Positions 8,574-18,035 of a DNA stretch of 64,000 nucleotides are shown here, in pieces (position 1 is the first letter of the stretch; each line of letters opens with the position of its first letter). This stretch comes from Paradevosia sp036499825. Its GTDB lineage: Bacteria; Pseudomonadota; Alphaproteobacteria; Rhizobiales; Devosiaceae. The notes under the pieces were generated by a model that was given only the letters and a program-made list of their open reading frames with translations, ran no database searches and was not told the origin of the DNA. A program made the position numbers and the translations under genes. The stretch lies in assembly GCA_036499825.1 (NCBI GenBank), contig DASYCZ010000049.1, positions 186,001 through 250,000 of the forward strand. Reading direction: 5' to 3'.

Positions 8574-10244
8574 ATGACAATCGTATCAGGACTTTCCGAC
8601 CTTTTCGGTCGGCTGCACAACATATGCATTATCGGCGCCGGCCCCGTCGGCATGGTGCTGGCGCTTGAATTCGCCAAGCTCGACCAGCACGTCACTGTGC
8701 TGGAATCGGGCGGGGTCACCCATAGCCAGGCGGCGCAGGATCTTTCAGGCGCCATCGTGGAAGAAGGCGGCCGCCAGGTCGATATGTCGATTGCGGTGGA
8801 GCGCAGTCTCGGCGGCACCTCCAATCTCTGGGGGGCGGGGTGCGTGCCGCTCGACCCCGTCGATTTCGACGACCGGCCCGGCGTCGATGCAGGCTGGCCA
8901 ATTACCTATGCGGAGTTCTCCCGAACCATCGCCGATGCCTGCGCCTATGCCAATTGCGGCGTGCCGGATTTCGACGGAAGCCTCGCCGATCTCCACGGAG
9001 CCGACGATAGTTTCAGCGCTGGCAATCTCATTCGCTTCGCCGATCCGCCGAGTTTTCGCACCGCTTATGCGCACTCACTCCGCGAGTCGTCGCACATCCG
9101 CACCTACCTGGATGCTACGGCTACCGACATGGCCTTCGCCAGCGACGGACGCATCAGCAATCTGACTGTCCGTTCGCGCTCCGGCGAAACCGGCACCGTT
9201 CGGGCAAAAGCCTTCATCATCGCCTGCGGCGGCGTGGAATCGGCACGCCTGCTGCTCGTCGCCCGTCGCAACACGCCCCAGCGCTTCGGCGGCGGCGACG
9301 GTCCGCTCGGGCGTTACTATATGGGACACCTTTCGGGCAGTATTGCCGACCTTGAGATCGGCAATCCCCAACTCAACCGCTCCTTCGATTTCTACCGCGA
9401 CGATGGCAACCGCTACGCGCGCCGGCGCTTTGCACCCAGCCGCGACCTGGTCCTGCGTGAACATCTCAACAACGTCGCCTTCTGGCCGCTGATGTCGCCG
9501 ATGGCGGATCCGGCCCACCGGAGCGGTATCCTCTCCATGGCCTATCTGGCCCTGGCCTTTCCCCCGACCGGGCGGATGCTGGTCAGCGAATATCTCCGGC
9601 AGCTCAACACGGCACATCCGGCGTCCAAATGGGCCCACGCCCGCAATATCATCCGCGATGCCCCCGCAATCGCCGAATTCCTGCCGCGCTTCCTGCATGG
9701 CCGCTTCGTTGCCCGCACGCGCCTGCCGGGCCTCTATATTCGCAGCAAGGCCGGCCACTATCGGCTGCACTATCATGCCGAGCATCTGCCCAACCCTTTG
9801 TCACGCATCACGCTGACCGGGCATTCCGACGCCCTTGGCATGCTGCGCGTGTCTCCCGGCCTGCGCTTTTCGATGGCCGATGCCGAGCCGATCGTGCGCA
9901 GCCACCAATTGCTCGCCGACTGGCTGCACCGTTCGGGCTATGGCGATATCGTGCCACGCGAGCCCGGCGGCGATCTTGCGGCGTCGGTGCTTGCCCAGGC
10001 CAGCGACGGCGTCCACCAGGTGGGGACAGTCCGCATGGGCCGCTCAGCGCGTACCGGTGTGGTCGACGCCGATTGCCGAACCTTCGATGCCACCAACCTC
10101 TTCGTTGCCGGCAGTTCGGTTTTCTCTACGTCCGGCCAGGCCAACCCGACCTTTTCGGCCATCTGCCTCGCCGTCCGGTTGGCGCGCCGGGTCTCTGCCG
10201 AAATCGGGCGGGCCGAAGCCGCCATGGATAATGCGATGACCTGA
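8574..10244 (+). CDS. GMC-type FAD-dependent oxidoreductase
   Basis: 556 residues. The N-terminal Rossmann motif (ICIIGAGPVGMVLALEFAK, then VLESGG) binds FAD; LGGTSNLWGAG and the C-terminal DATNLFVAGSSVFSTSGQANPTFSAICLAVRLA are typical of the GMC family, and VHQVGTVRMG contains the His of the active-site region. Enzymes of this family oxidise alcohols or sugars, passing electrons to oxygen, quinones or cytochromes. The substrate cannot be told. No signal peptide is visible. It lies between carB and a TauE-like exporter and appears monocistronic, with a long leader that holds a candidate sigma-54 promoter and an SD-masking hairpin. Confidence 0.85.
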   Translation: MTIVSGLSDLFGRLHNICIIGAGPVGMVLALEFAKLDQHVTVLESGGVTHSQAAQDLSGAIVEEGGRQVDMSIAVERSLGGTSNLWGAGCVPLDPVDFDDRPGVDAGWPITYAEFSRTIADACAYANCGVPDFDGSLADLHGADDSFSAGNLIRFADPPSFRTAYAHSLRESSHIRTYLDATATDMAFASDGRISNLTVRSRSGETGTVRAKAFIIACGGVESARLLLVARRNTPQRFGGGDGPLGRYYMGHLSGSIADLEIGNPQLNRSFDFYRDDGNRYARRRFAPSRDLVLREHLNNVAFWPLMSPMADPAHRSGILSMAYLALAFPPTGRMLVSEYLRQLNTAHPASKWAHARNIIRDAPAIAEFLPRFLHGRFVARTRLPGLYIRSKAGHYRLHYHAEHLPNPLSRITLTGHSDALGMLRVSPGLRFSMADAEPIVRSHQLLADWLHRSGYGDIVPREPGGDLAASVLAQASDGVHQVGTVRMGRSARTGVVDADCRTFDATNLFVAGSSVFSTSGQANPTFSAICLAVRLARRVSAEIGRAEAAMDNAMT

Positions 10245-10398
10245 GCCCCACGCGGCATCCTTCTCGGCTAAACGATTAACCTCGCAACGTCATTGCGTGC
10301 GGGATCAAACCTACGCCAAACCATGCCAAGCATGATGGTAGTGTTTTCGGATTGCCGCCGTTAGTTTGCCCAAAGGGGAAGCAGCCTTTGGAGAGCGA

Positions 10399-11190
10399 AT
10401 GCCGGAGATTTTGGGCGCCATCGAGCCGCTCTATACGCTTTCCGGCTTTGTCGTCGGTTTCATCGTCGGTCTGACGGGTGTCGGAGGCGGGTCGCTGATG
10501 ACGCCACTGCTGATCCTTCTGTTCGGCGTCCACCCCGCCACCGCGGTCGGTACCGATCTGCTCTATGCCGCCATCACCAAATCTGCCGGAACCGCTCTCA
10601 ACAGCCATAACAATTCGGTCGACTGGGGAATCGTGGCGCGTCTCGCCATAGGCAGCGTTCCCGCCGCCGCCATCACCATCGCCATCTTGTCCTTTGTGGG
10701 CCCCCAGAACGCCGACACCACCCGCATCGTCTCGCTCGTGCTCGGCTGCATGCTGGTGCTGACCGCCCTCACCCTGTTCTTCCGCAAGGCCCTGCTCGGC
10801 TTCGCCACCAATCACCGCGAACTTGATCCGCGCACCCAGACCATCGCCACCATTCTGGTGGGCGCCATCATCGGCGTCCTGGTGTCGATTTCCTCGGTTG
10901 GCGCAGGCGCTATCGGCGTTTCGGCCCTGATGCTGCTTTATCCGCGCCTGCCGACGCTGCGCATCGTCACCTCCGACATCGCCCATGCGGTACCGCTGAC
11001 GCTTGTGGCCGGTGCCGGCCACTGGCTGGTCGGCAATGTCGATGCCCATATGCTCGTCTCGTTGCTGCTCGGCTCCATCCCCGGCATCCTTATCGCCAGC
11101 TTCTTCGCCCCACGCCTGCCCGAACACCTGCTCCGCCTGGTGCTCGCCACTGTCCTCGTCGTGGTCGGCGTCAAGCTGGTAACCGGTTGA
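10399..11190 (+). CDS. TauE/SafE (TSUP) family membrane exporter
   Basis: 263 residues from ATG 10399, which has GGAGAG at ideal spacing; a TTG at 10366 would add 11 residues. About eight hydrophobic segments are visible, and the two half-repeats carry the family glycine motifs (VGLTGVGGGSLMTPLL near the N-terminus and SVGAGAIGVSALML in the second half). TSUP proteins move sulfite, sulfonates or other small organic anions across the inner membrane. No sulfur-metabolism gene flanks it, so the substrate is unknown. Confidence 0.9.
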   Translation: MPEILGAIEPLYTLSGFVVGFIVGLTGVGGGSLMTPLLILLFGVHPATAVGTDLLYAAITKSAGTALNSHNNSVDWGIVARLAIGSVPAAAITIAILSFVGPQNADTTRIVSLVLGCMLVLTALTLFFRKALLGFATNHRELDPRTQTIATILVGAIIGVLVSISSVGAGAIGVSALMLLYPRLPTLRIVTSDIAHAVPLTLVAGAGHWLVGNVDAHMLVSLLLGSIPGILIASFFAPRLPEHLLRLVLATVLVVVGVKLVTG

Positions 11191-11460
11191 ACCGTTGACT
11201 CGCTGCGTCGGCTTTCTATAGTCCGCCGTATGGAAACCCCGGAAAGCACTGATTGGGCAATGATCCTGAGCGCCTGACGGCGTTCATCGATCATTGCGTT
11301 CAACGGCCCTCAATCCCAATCGCAGGCAGACGCCTTGATGGCGGCCAGAACGTCTGGCCAAAGCCACGCTTCCTGCACTGCGATGACGGGCCCGGCGCAT
11401 CTTAGCGAAAACAGTCCTACAGCCGCTTTCTGGCGGCGAGGTCAATCTTCCGGAAAACCC

Positions 11461-12087
11461 ATGTCCAACTACTTCGAAAATCCCTTCAAGGGGATCCGCC
11501 TGTCCGAACAGGTCACCCATCCCAACATTCGGGTCGGGCGCTTCAGCTATTATTCGGGCTACTACCACGGCCACAGCTTCGACGATTGTGCCCGCTATAT
11601 CCTGCCTGGGGAGGACGCCGACAGGCTGATCATCGGCAGCTTCTGCTCCATCGGGTCCGGTACGGCCTTCATCATGGCCGGCAATCAGGGCCATCGCCAC
11701 GAATGGGTCAGTTCCTTCCCATTTCACTACATGCCGGAAGTGCCGGCCTTCGTGGGCGCTGCGGATGGGTACCTTCCAGCCGGCGATACCGTCATCGGCA
11801 ATGACGTCTGGATCGGCACCGAGGCCGTCATCATGCCCGGCATCACCATCGGCCACGGCGCCCTCATCGGCACGCGCGCCCTAGTGACGCGGGACGTTGA
11901 GCCTTACACCATCGTAGGCGGTAACCCGGCCAAACCCATCCGCAAACGCTTTTCCGACGAGCACATTGCCCTGCTCCTCGAAATGGCCTGGTGGGACTGG
12001 TCCGACGCTGCCCTGAAAGCCGCCATGCCATTGCTGACGGCGGGTGACATTTCGGCGCTTTATGCCCACTGGCAGGCGCGGCACTAG
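11461..12087 (+). CDS. CatB/Vat-like hexapeptide-repeat O-acetyltransferase
   Basis: 208 residues from ATG 11461. It shows the xenobiotic acetyltransferase layout: IRVGRFSYYSGYYHG, IIGSFCSIGSGTAFIMAGNQGHRHEWVSSFPF (with the catalytic His region), and the left-handed beta-helix hexapeptides VIGNDVWIGTEAVIMPGITIGHGALIGTRALVTRDVEPYTIVGGNPAKPIRKRF. Family members acetylate chloramphenicol, streptogramin A or unknown acceptors with acetyl-CoA and act as trimers. The length matches. Whether it confers resistance cannot be judged from sequence. Monocistronic; a perfect GC-rich hairpin follows. Confidence 0.88.
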   Translation: MSNYFENPFKGIRLSEQVTHPNIRVGRFSYYSGYYHGHSFDDCARYILPGEDADRLIIGSFCSIGSGTAFIMAGNQGHRHEWVSSFPFHYMPEVPAFVGAADGYLPAGDTVIGNDVWIGTEAVIMPGITIGHGALIGTRALVTRDVEPYTIVGGNPAKPIRKRFSDEHIALLLEMAWWDWSDAALKAAMPLLTAGDISALYAHWQARH

Positions 12088-12098
12088 CGCCACGCCCA

Positions 12099-12120
12099 GC
12101 CCCCTCCCACGGGAGGGGGC
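12099..12120. repeat. GC-rich hairpin after the acetyltransferase gene
   Basis: GCCCCCTCCC (12099-12108) and GGGAGGGGGC (12111-12120) form a perfect 10-bp stem with a 2-nt loop. There is no U-tract, so it is more like a half copy of the CCCTCCC/GGGAGGG palindromic family seen at 35.3, 49.0, 56.2 and 57.7 kb than a classical terminator. Confidence 0.5.
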
Positions 12121-12180
12121 ACCCCGGCGCCCGGCGCTTGCTCCCCATCGCGGCCTACCCTATCGTGAGGCACGCGATCC

Positions 12181-12549
12181 ATGGAGCACCCCATGCCAGC
12201 GCCCGCCAATGTCGAGGCCTACATCGCCACCCTGCCGCCGCAGGCGACGGAGATGTTCGATGAGTTGCGTAAAACCCTGCATGCGGCGGCGCCCGGTGCG
12301 ACAGAGACCATCAGCTACGCCATTCCGGCCCTCAAGCAGAACGGCCGTATCCTGCTGTATTTCTCCGGCTGGAAGGAGCATCTGAGCATCTACCCCCTCC
12401 CGCCGGGCGATGCCGACTTCACCGCCGCCATCACGCCCTACATCGCCGGCAAGGGCACGCTGAAATTCCCGCTGTCGCGGCCGTTGCCGCATGAGTTGAT
12501 CACGCGGATCGCCGCCGCGCATGCGGCGCGCCTGGCCGCCAGGCGCTGA
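12181..12549 (+). CDS. DUF1801 / YdhG-like protein
   Basis: 122 residues; a second start at 12193 (MPAPANVEAY) is equally plausible because GGAG sits just before it. The sequence has the family pattern VEAYIATLPP, FDELRKTLHAAAPGATETISYAIPAL, GRILLYFSGWKEHLSIYP, and GKGTLKFPLSRPLP.ELI. The family is related to the Bacillus frataxin-like Fra/YdhG proteins implicated in iron delivery, but most members are uncharacterised. The stop is 3 nt from the stop of the convergent threonine aldolase gene. Confidence 0.82.
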   Translation: MEHPMPAPANVEAYIATLPPQATEMFDELRKTLHAAAPGATETISYAIPALKQNGRILLYFSGWKEHLSIYPLPPGDADFTAAITPYIAGKGTLKFPLSRPLPHELITRIAAAHAARLAARR

Positions 12550-12552
12550 TCC

Positions 12553-13581
<1,029 letters not shown>

Positions 13582-13747
13582 GAATATCTCTGAGGCATGG
13601 AAGACGACACCGTGCCAAGCAATTCCGCCGCCCGCAATCCTGACTGCATCGAAGACCACGAATTTAACGCGTGAACCATCATCGCCGACCTTGAAGGCGG
13701 TGCGTCCATGACCGCTCTCAAATGTCACGTTATCGGGATTTGGGCAC

Positions 13748-13765
13748 GGGAAACTGCAGTTTCCC
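13748..13765. promoter_or_regulatory. Perfect 18-bp palindrome in the ltaE-cspA intergenic region
   Basis: GGGAAACTGCAGTTTCCC is a perfect palindrome inside the 541-nt space between ltaE and cspA. It has the size and symmetry of an operator for a dimeric regulator. A shorter inverted repeat CGAATT-GATT-AATTCG follows at 13954-13969. The rest of this region holds the cspA promoter area and no convincing gene. Confidence 0.4.
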
Positions 13766-14020
13766 TTGCAAGAGGAAGCATTCTGCCAGTACAGACGGCT
13801 TGTTCTCGACGCTGACTGAGTGTCGCGAACTGCTCACCGCCGAGCATCTCGCTTATCCCTTGAGCGCTGATGCGGATAAGCTTTGCGATCGTTGTTACGC
13901 CGGGAAAACAGAGCGTTTCCCCGGCCGCTTCAGCATGTGTAAAGACATATTGTCGAATTGATTAATTCGGGATAGAAATCACAGATCGAATATTGCGGCC
14001 GACTGAACTGGCCTCGCGAC

Positions 14021-14048
14021 TTGCTCGCGCCTGCTGACGTCACTATCC
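14021..14048 (+). promoter_or_regulatory. Candidate cspA promoter
   Basis: TTGCTC (14021-14026), a 16-nt spacer and CTATCC (14043-14048) give a plausible sigma-70 promoter. The transcript would have an untranslated leader of about 70 nt, in keeping with cold-shock mRNAs that fold upstream of the start codon. Confidence 0.35.
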
Positions 14049-14122
14049 GATATTTCGATAGCAATTAGGTCGAGATCATGGGGGTCTTGACCGAACAGCA
14101 GAGACGCAAGGGACGACTCTAC

Positions 14123-14335
14123 ATGGCAACCGGCACTGTCAAATGGTTTAACGGTCAAAAGGGTTATGGCTTCATCCAGCCTGATGAGGGTGGGGCTGAC
14201 GTTTTTGTGCACATCTCGGCCGTACAGCGGTCGGGCCTGAATGGCCTCGATGAGGGCCAGAAGGTCAGCTACGAGATCGTCAAGGACAAGCGCACCGGCA
14301 AGTCCGCTGCCGATAACCTGACCCCGGCCTCGTAA
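14123..14335 (+). CDS. Cold-shock protein (CspA family)
   Basis: 70 residues from ATG 14123, with AAGGGA 10 nt upstream; an in-frame ATG at 14078 is too far upstream for the family. It has both RNA-binding motifs, KGYGFIQP (RNP1) and DVFVHISAV (RNP2). Such single OB-fold proteins bind single-stranded RNA and DNA and melt mRNA structure on cold shock or in stationary phase. It differs from the second copy at 44.6 kb. Monocistronic with its own terminator. Confidence 0.95.
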   Translation: MATGTVKWFNGQKGYGFIQPDEGGADVFVHISAVQRSGLNGLDEGQKVSYEIVKDKRTGKSAADNLTPAS

Positions 14336-14371
14336 TAACAATAACAACTACAGGCCAAGCGCAAATATAGC

Positions 14372-14404
14372 AGGCGTCGCCTCCGGGCGACGCCTTTTGC
14401 TTTG
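14372..14404 (+). terminator. Intrinsic terminator of cspA
   Basis: GGCGTCGCC (14373-14381) pairs perfectly with GGCGACGCC (14386-14394) across a TCCG tetraloop, followed by TTTTGCTTT. Confidence 0.85.
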
Positions 14405-14689
14405 GGGTCGCCCCGCCACCCGCCCGCGGGTGAACCGGCGCCCCCTTGATTGCCGCCCCGCAATACACATCTTCACCAGGCACAAGGGCGGTGGAGCTTT
14501 GCAAAGTGCGGCTTGACCGGCGAGTGCCGTAAAGGCACGTTGGCGCCATCTTCCCGAAAGTTATCGCGACGCTGGCGCCGAAGGACTTTGGCAGGAAGTA
14601 TTGATTTGGCTCGCTGCCCCGAAAGGGGGGCGGGCGTAGGATTTGACCCCGGTTCGCCCGCCCGCGGACGGACCGACACGGAGGGAAGT
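14405..14689 (+). other. Leader region of greA without a gene
   Basis: Between the cspA terminator and greA I see no convincing coding sequence. A small hairpin GTGCC-GTAAA-GGCAC lies at 14524-14538. The greA frame is open back to 14450, but the sequence there is not GreA-like. The region probably carries the greA promoter and leader. Confidence 0.4.
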
Positions 14690-15163
14690 ATGGACAAGGT
14701 TCCAATGACGGTGAGTGGCCACGCTGCGTTGAGCGAGGAATATCGCCATCGGACCGCCGTCGAGCGCCGCCGCATCGTCGATGCCATCGCCGAAGCGCGC
14801 GCGCATGGCGACTTGTCGGAAAACGCCGAATATCACGCCGCCAAGGAGCAGCAGAGCCTTAACGAAGGCCGCATCCAGGAACTGGAATCGCTCCTGGCCC
14901 TCGCCGACGTCATCGACGTCACCAAGCTCTCGGGCTCGACCGTCAAGTTCGGCGCGACCGTCACCATCGTCGATGAGAATACCGAAGAGGAAAAGGCCTA
15001 TCAGATCGTCGGCGATCCGGAAGCCGACGCCGGCGCCGGCCGCATCTCGATCTCCTCGCCCATAGCGCGCGCCATGATCGGCAAGGAAGTCGGCGATTCG
15101 TTCGAGGTTTCCGCACCCGGCGGCTCGCGCAGCTACGAAATTCTCGATCTCAAGTTCGCCTAA
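14690..15163 (+). CDS. greA: Transcription elongation factor GreA
   Basis: 157 residues from ATG 14690 with a strong GGAGGGAAGT ribosome-binding site. GreA enters the RNA polymerase secondary channel and stimulates cleavage of backtracked RNA. The N-terminal coiled coil contains the acidic tip motif ARAHGDLSENAEYHAAKE; the C-terminal FKBP-like domain has DENTEEEKAYQIVGDPEADAGAGRISISSPIARAMIGKEVGD. Length and motif order are standard. It is followed by trxB and a LysR gene, an arrangement I associate with Hyphomicrobiales. Confidence 0.97.
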   Translation: MDKVPMTVSGHAALSEEYRHRTAVERRRIVDAIAEARAHGDLSENAEYHAAKEQQSLNEGRIQELESLLALADVIDVTKLSGSTVKFGATVTIVDENTEEEKAYQIVGDPEADAGAGRISISSPIARAMIGKEVGDSFEVSAPGGSRSYEILDLKFA

Positions 15164-15249
15164 GCGCTCAATTAACGCGCAAAGACGGGTCCGACTGTGT
15201 CTTTTCGGTGAGTCGTTATGACGACGTTACCGAATGCGACAGTCTTGAC

Positions 15250-15279
15250 CTTGAAACATTTGATACCGCCCTCTTATTT
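15250..15279 (+). promoter_or_regulatory. Candidate promoter of trxB, heat-shock-like
   Basis: CTTGAAA (15250-15256) followed by CTTATTT (15273-15279) resembles the alphaproteobacterial RpoH pattern CTTG-N17/18-CYTATNT, although the spacer here is 19 nt. A sigma-70 reading (TTGAAA, then CTTATT) is equally possible. Confidence 0.3.
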
Positions 15280-15409
15280 TAGCGGTAGGGTGACGGGGCG
15301 CTCCTTGCGAGCGGGAACGATTGGGAGGTCGTTCCAGACTGTCGCACCCTGAACAGAGGGGGCCGGGCGTCACAGTCCTATGGTTCCAGAGAAATCGGAG
15401 TGCGTTGCG

Positions 15410-16360
15410 ATGCACGCGAAAGTCATCATCATCGGGTCCGGCCCTGCCGGCTACACAGCCGCTATCTATGCGGCGCGGGCCATGCTCGAGCCGGTGATCA
15501 TCCAGGGCCTGCAGCCCGGCGGCCAGCTCACCATCACCAGTGATGTGGAGAACTATCCCGGTTACGCCGACGTCGTGCAGGGCCCCTGGCTCATGGAACA
15601 GATGAAAGCGCAGGCCGAGCATGTCGGCACGCGCATCCTCAACGACCTCATCGTCTCGGTCGATCTGGACCATCGCCCCTTCACGCTCATCGGCGACAGC
15701 GGCACGCGCTACACCTGCGACGCGCTGATCATCGCCACCGGCGCCCAGGCCAAGTGGCTGGGCCTGCCTTCCGAGCAGAAGTTCCAGGGCTTCGGCGTCT
15801 CAGCCTGCGCCACCTGCGATGGTTTCTTCTATCGCGAGAAGCAGGTCGTGGTTGTGGGCGGCGGCAACACCGCCGTCGAGGAAGCCCTGTTCCTCACCAA
15901 TTTTGCCTCCAAGGTGACCGTCGTGCATCGCCGCGACGAGTTCCGCGCCGAGCGCATCCTGCAGGACCGTCTGTTCAAGCATCCCAAGATCGAGGTGATC
16001 TGGAACTCCGAGATCGATGAGATCACCGGCGCCCCCATGCCCCCCTCGGTGAACGGCGTCACCCTGCGCAACCTCAAGACCGGCGAGACCACCAAGCTCA
16101 ATGTCGACGGCGTCTTCGTGGCCATCGGCCATGCGCCCGCGACCTCGATCTTTTCCGGCAAGCTCGACATGAAGCCCGGCGGTTATCTCAAGACCGCGCC
16201 GGATTCGACGGCCACCAACATTCCCGGCGTCTTCGCCGCGGGCGACGTGACTGACGACATCTATCGACAGGCAGTTACCGCCGCCGGCATGGGCTGCATG
16301 GCGGCACTGGAGGCGGAGAAATTCCTCGCCGCCAACGAACTCGCCGAAGCGGCGGAGTAA
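15410..16360 (+). CDS. trxB: Thioredoxin reductase
   Basis: 316 residues from ATG 15410 (GGAGT upstream). FAD/NADPH enzyme that reduces thioredoxin. Motifs in order: FAD-binding GSGPAGYTAAIYAARA (about 10-24), the redox-active C-A-T-C pair at C133/C136 in SACATCDGFF, NADPH-binding VVGGGNTAVEEALFLTNFASKVTVVHRRDEFRAE, and the C-terminal PGVFAAGDVTDD with FAD contact. The following LysR gene starts 9 nt after the stop, so they are probably co-transcribed; linkage of trxB with an LsrB-type regulator fits a redox-response role. Confidence 0.97.
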   Translation: MHAKVIIIGSGPAGYTAAIYAARAMLEPVIIQGLQPGGQLTITSDVENYPGYADVVQGPWLMEQMKAQAEHVGTRILNDLIVSVDLDHRPFTLIGDSGTRYTCDALIIATGAQAKWLGLPSEQKFQGFGVSACATCDGFFYREKQVVVVGGGNTAVEEALFLTNFASKVTVVHRRDEFRAERILQDRLFKHPKIEVIWNSEIDEITGAPMPPSVNGVTLRNLKTGETTKLNVDGVFVAIGHAPATSIFSGKLDMKPGGYLKTAPDSTATNIPGVFAAGDVTDDIYRQAVTAAGMGCMAALEAEKFLAANELAEAAE

Positions 16361-16369
16361 CGAGACCTC

Positions 16370-17263
16370 ATGCTGGACTGGGACAAGCTCCGCATCTTCC
16401 ACACGGCCGCCGAGTCGGGGAGCTTCACCCATGCTGCCGAAAAGCTCGGCATGAGCCAGTCCGCCGTGTCCCGGCAGATTTCGGCGCTCGAGGACGACTT
16501 GAGCCTCAAGCTGTTCATCCGCCACGCCCGCGGCCTGGTGCTGACGGAGGTGGGCGAACAGCTTTTCCGCACCGCCCACCGCATGCACTGGGAATTGCAG
16601 CAGGTCGAAACCCAGATGAGCGAGAGCCAGGACGTGCCGACCGGCCCGCTCCTGGTTACCACCACGGTGGGGTTCGGCTCGACCTGGCTGTCCTCGCGCA
16701 TCCATGAATTCCTGCTGCTTTATCCGGGCATCCAGATCGAGATCAAACTCAACGATGCCGAGCTCGACCTTGCCATGCGCGAGGCCGACGTCGCTATCCG
16801 CCTGCATCGTCCCAACCAGTCCGAGATGATCCAGCGCAAGCTGTTCTCGGTGCACAACCACTTCTACGCCTCCAAGTCCTATCTCGCCGAGCACGGCGAG
16901 CCGACCGACATCGCCGATCTGGACAATCACCGCATCATCTCGTTCGGTGAGCCGGTGCCCTCCTATCTGGGCGACATCAATTATCTCGAGCGCCTTGGCC
17001 GTCCCGATTCCAACCCACGCCGCGCGGCGGTGAAGGTCAATGCCATCTACGGCATGATGCAGGCCACGCGCGCCGGCATCGGCATCTCCATGCTGCCGGG
17101 CTATGTGACCGAGGGCGAAGAGCAGTTGCAGGTCATCCTCACCGATATCGAGCTGCCCGCATACGAAACCTATTTTGTCTATCCGCCCGCCCTCAAGAAC
17201 TCCAAGCGCGTCGGCGTCTTCCGCGATTTCATCGTCGGCAAGGCCCGCGAGTGGTCGTTCTAG
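16370..17263 (+). CDS. LysR-type regulator, LsrB/VtlR-like
   Basis: 297 residues. N-terminal winged helix-turn-helix (WDKLRIFHTAAESGSFTHAAEKLGMSQSAVSRQISALEDDL) and C-terminal periplasmic-binding-like effector domain (GPLLVTTTVGFGSTWLSSRIHEFL...). Position directly after trxB and close similarity in memory to LsrB of Sinorhizobium and VtlR of Brucella suggest an orthologue; those proteins control redox balance, symbiosis/virulence and the AbcR-type sRNAs. Three cysteines noted as redox-active in LsrB are not evident here, as I see no Cys in the sequence, which is odd if it senses oxidation directly. Confidence 0.85.
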   Translation: MLDWDKLRIFHTAAESGSFTHAAEKLGMSQSAVSRQISALEDDLSLKLFIRHARGLVLTEVGEQLFRTAHRMHWELQQVETQMSESQDVPTGPLLVTTTVGFGSTWLSSRIHEFLLLYPGIQIEIKLNDAELDLAMREADVAIRLHRPNQSEMIQRKLFSVHNHFYASKSYLAEHGEPTDIADLDNHRIISFGEPVPSYLGDINYLERLGRPDSNPRRAAVKVNAIYGMMQATRAGIGISMLPGYVTEGEEQLQVILTDIELPAYETYFVYPPALKNSKRVGVFRDFIVGKAREWSF

Positions 17264-17288
17264 GCAGGCTTTCCACCGGAGTCCTTCT

Positions 17289-17774
17289 ATGCGTCTCGCC
17301 CTTCTCGTTGCCGGCACGATCGCCCTGTTCGGCGCTGCCCCTGCTTTCGCCAGTTCGATCGGCGCCAGCGAAGTCGGCAACATCTTCTGCCAGGCCCGCG
17401 TCTCCGGCGACATGACCAAGATCGATACCCTGATCAGTCCGGCGCTGAAGGAAGCCATCGCCACCGCCGAGGCCAAGAACGCCGCGGCGGAAAAGCAGTA
17501 TCCCGGCGACAAGCCGCCGCTCGGCGACGGCATTCCGTGGGCCAGCTCGCCCGACCAGCCGCCCCAGTGCACCGTGATGGGCGCCAGCGGCACCGCCGAT
17601 CATCCGGAAGTCGTGCTCTACTATCAATTTCCCGATAGCGCGGCCAACCGGTCCGATCGGCTGTATCTCAGCTTCATCAACGACGAACTGCGCATCGACG
17701 ACGTCATCTACTCCGATGACTCGCGTCTCACCGGCTCCCTCACCTCGGTTTTCGAGGATGCTCCGGCCCCCTGA
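17289..17774 (+). CDS. Hypothetical secreted protein
   Basis: 161 residues from ATG 17289 with GGAG upstream. MRLALLVAGTIALFGAAPAFAS is a signal peptide with an A-F-A cleavage site. The mature domain (IGASEVGNIFCQARVSGDMTKIDTLISPALKEAIATAEA and later VVLYYQFPDSAANRSDRLYLSFINDELRIDDVIY) looks like a periplasmic SnoaL/NTF2-type or DUF-type fold, but I cannot assign it. It follows lysR by 25 nt and may be read through from trxB-lysR. Confidence 0.65.
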   Translation: MRLALLVAGTIALFGAAPAFASSIGASEVGNIFCQARVSGDMTKIDTLISPALKEAIATAEAKNAAAEKQYPGDKPPLGDGIPWASSPDQPPQCTVMGASGTADHPEVVLYYQFPDSAANRSDRLYLSFINDELRIDDVIYSDDSRLTGSLTSVFEDAPAP

Positions 17775-17993
17775 TCGGGGTTTCCGCCAGGCGGTTTTCC
17801 GATCCCGCCCGGGCATGCGCGGCAGCAATGCCGCATGCGCTTCCGACGCACTTGACTTTGCCTGCGCCGGAGCGCACCACCACGTCGATTTCGGTGCACG
17901 CATCGACGTCATCACAAAGGACAAAGAGATGAACCCCGACAGTCGAAGTCGATCTTCGATCGCGTTGGCGGCAGCGATGGCGGCCTGATTCCA

Positions 17994-18031
17994 AGGCTCC
18001 GTCTGCCCGCTGGCGCAGACTATAGGAGCCT
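17994..18031 (+). promoter_or_regulatory. Hairpin masking the corA ribosome-binding site
   Basis: AGGCTCC (17994-18000) pairs with GGAGCCT (18025-18031) and GTCTGC (18001-18006) pairs with GCAGAC (18015-18020), separated by a 4-nt bulge TATA on the 3' side. The stem of 13 bp includes the Shine-Dalgarno GGAGC only 6 nt before the corA ATG at 18036. The leader of about 260 nt from 17775 holds no gene. Confidence 0.5.
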
Positions 18032-18035
18032 GAAT

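Noticed and set aside
13722..13961. 79-codon frame downstream of the ltaE start region
   Set aside because: No ribosome-binding site, no family-like sequence, and it overlaps palindromic control DNA; more likely chance.
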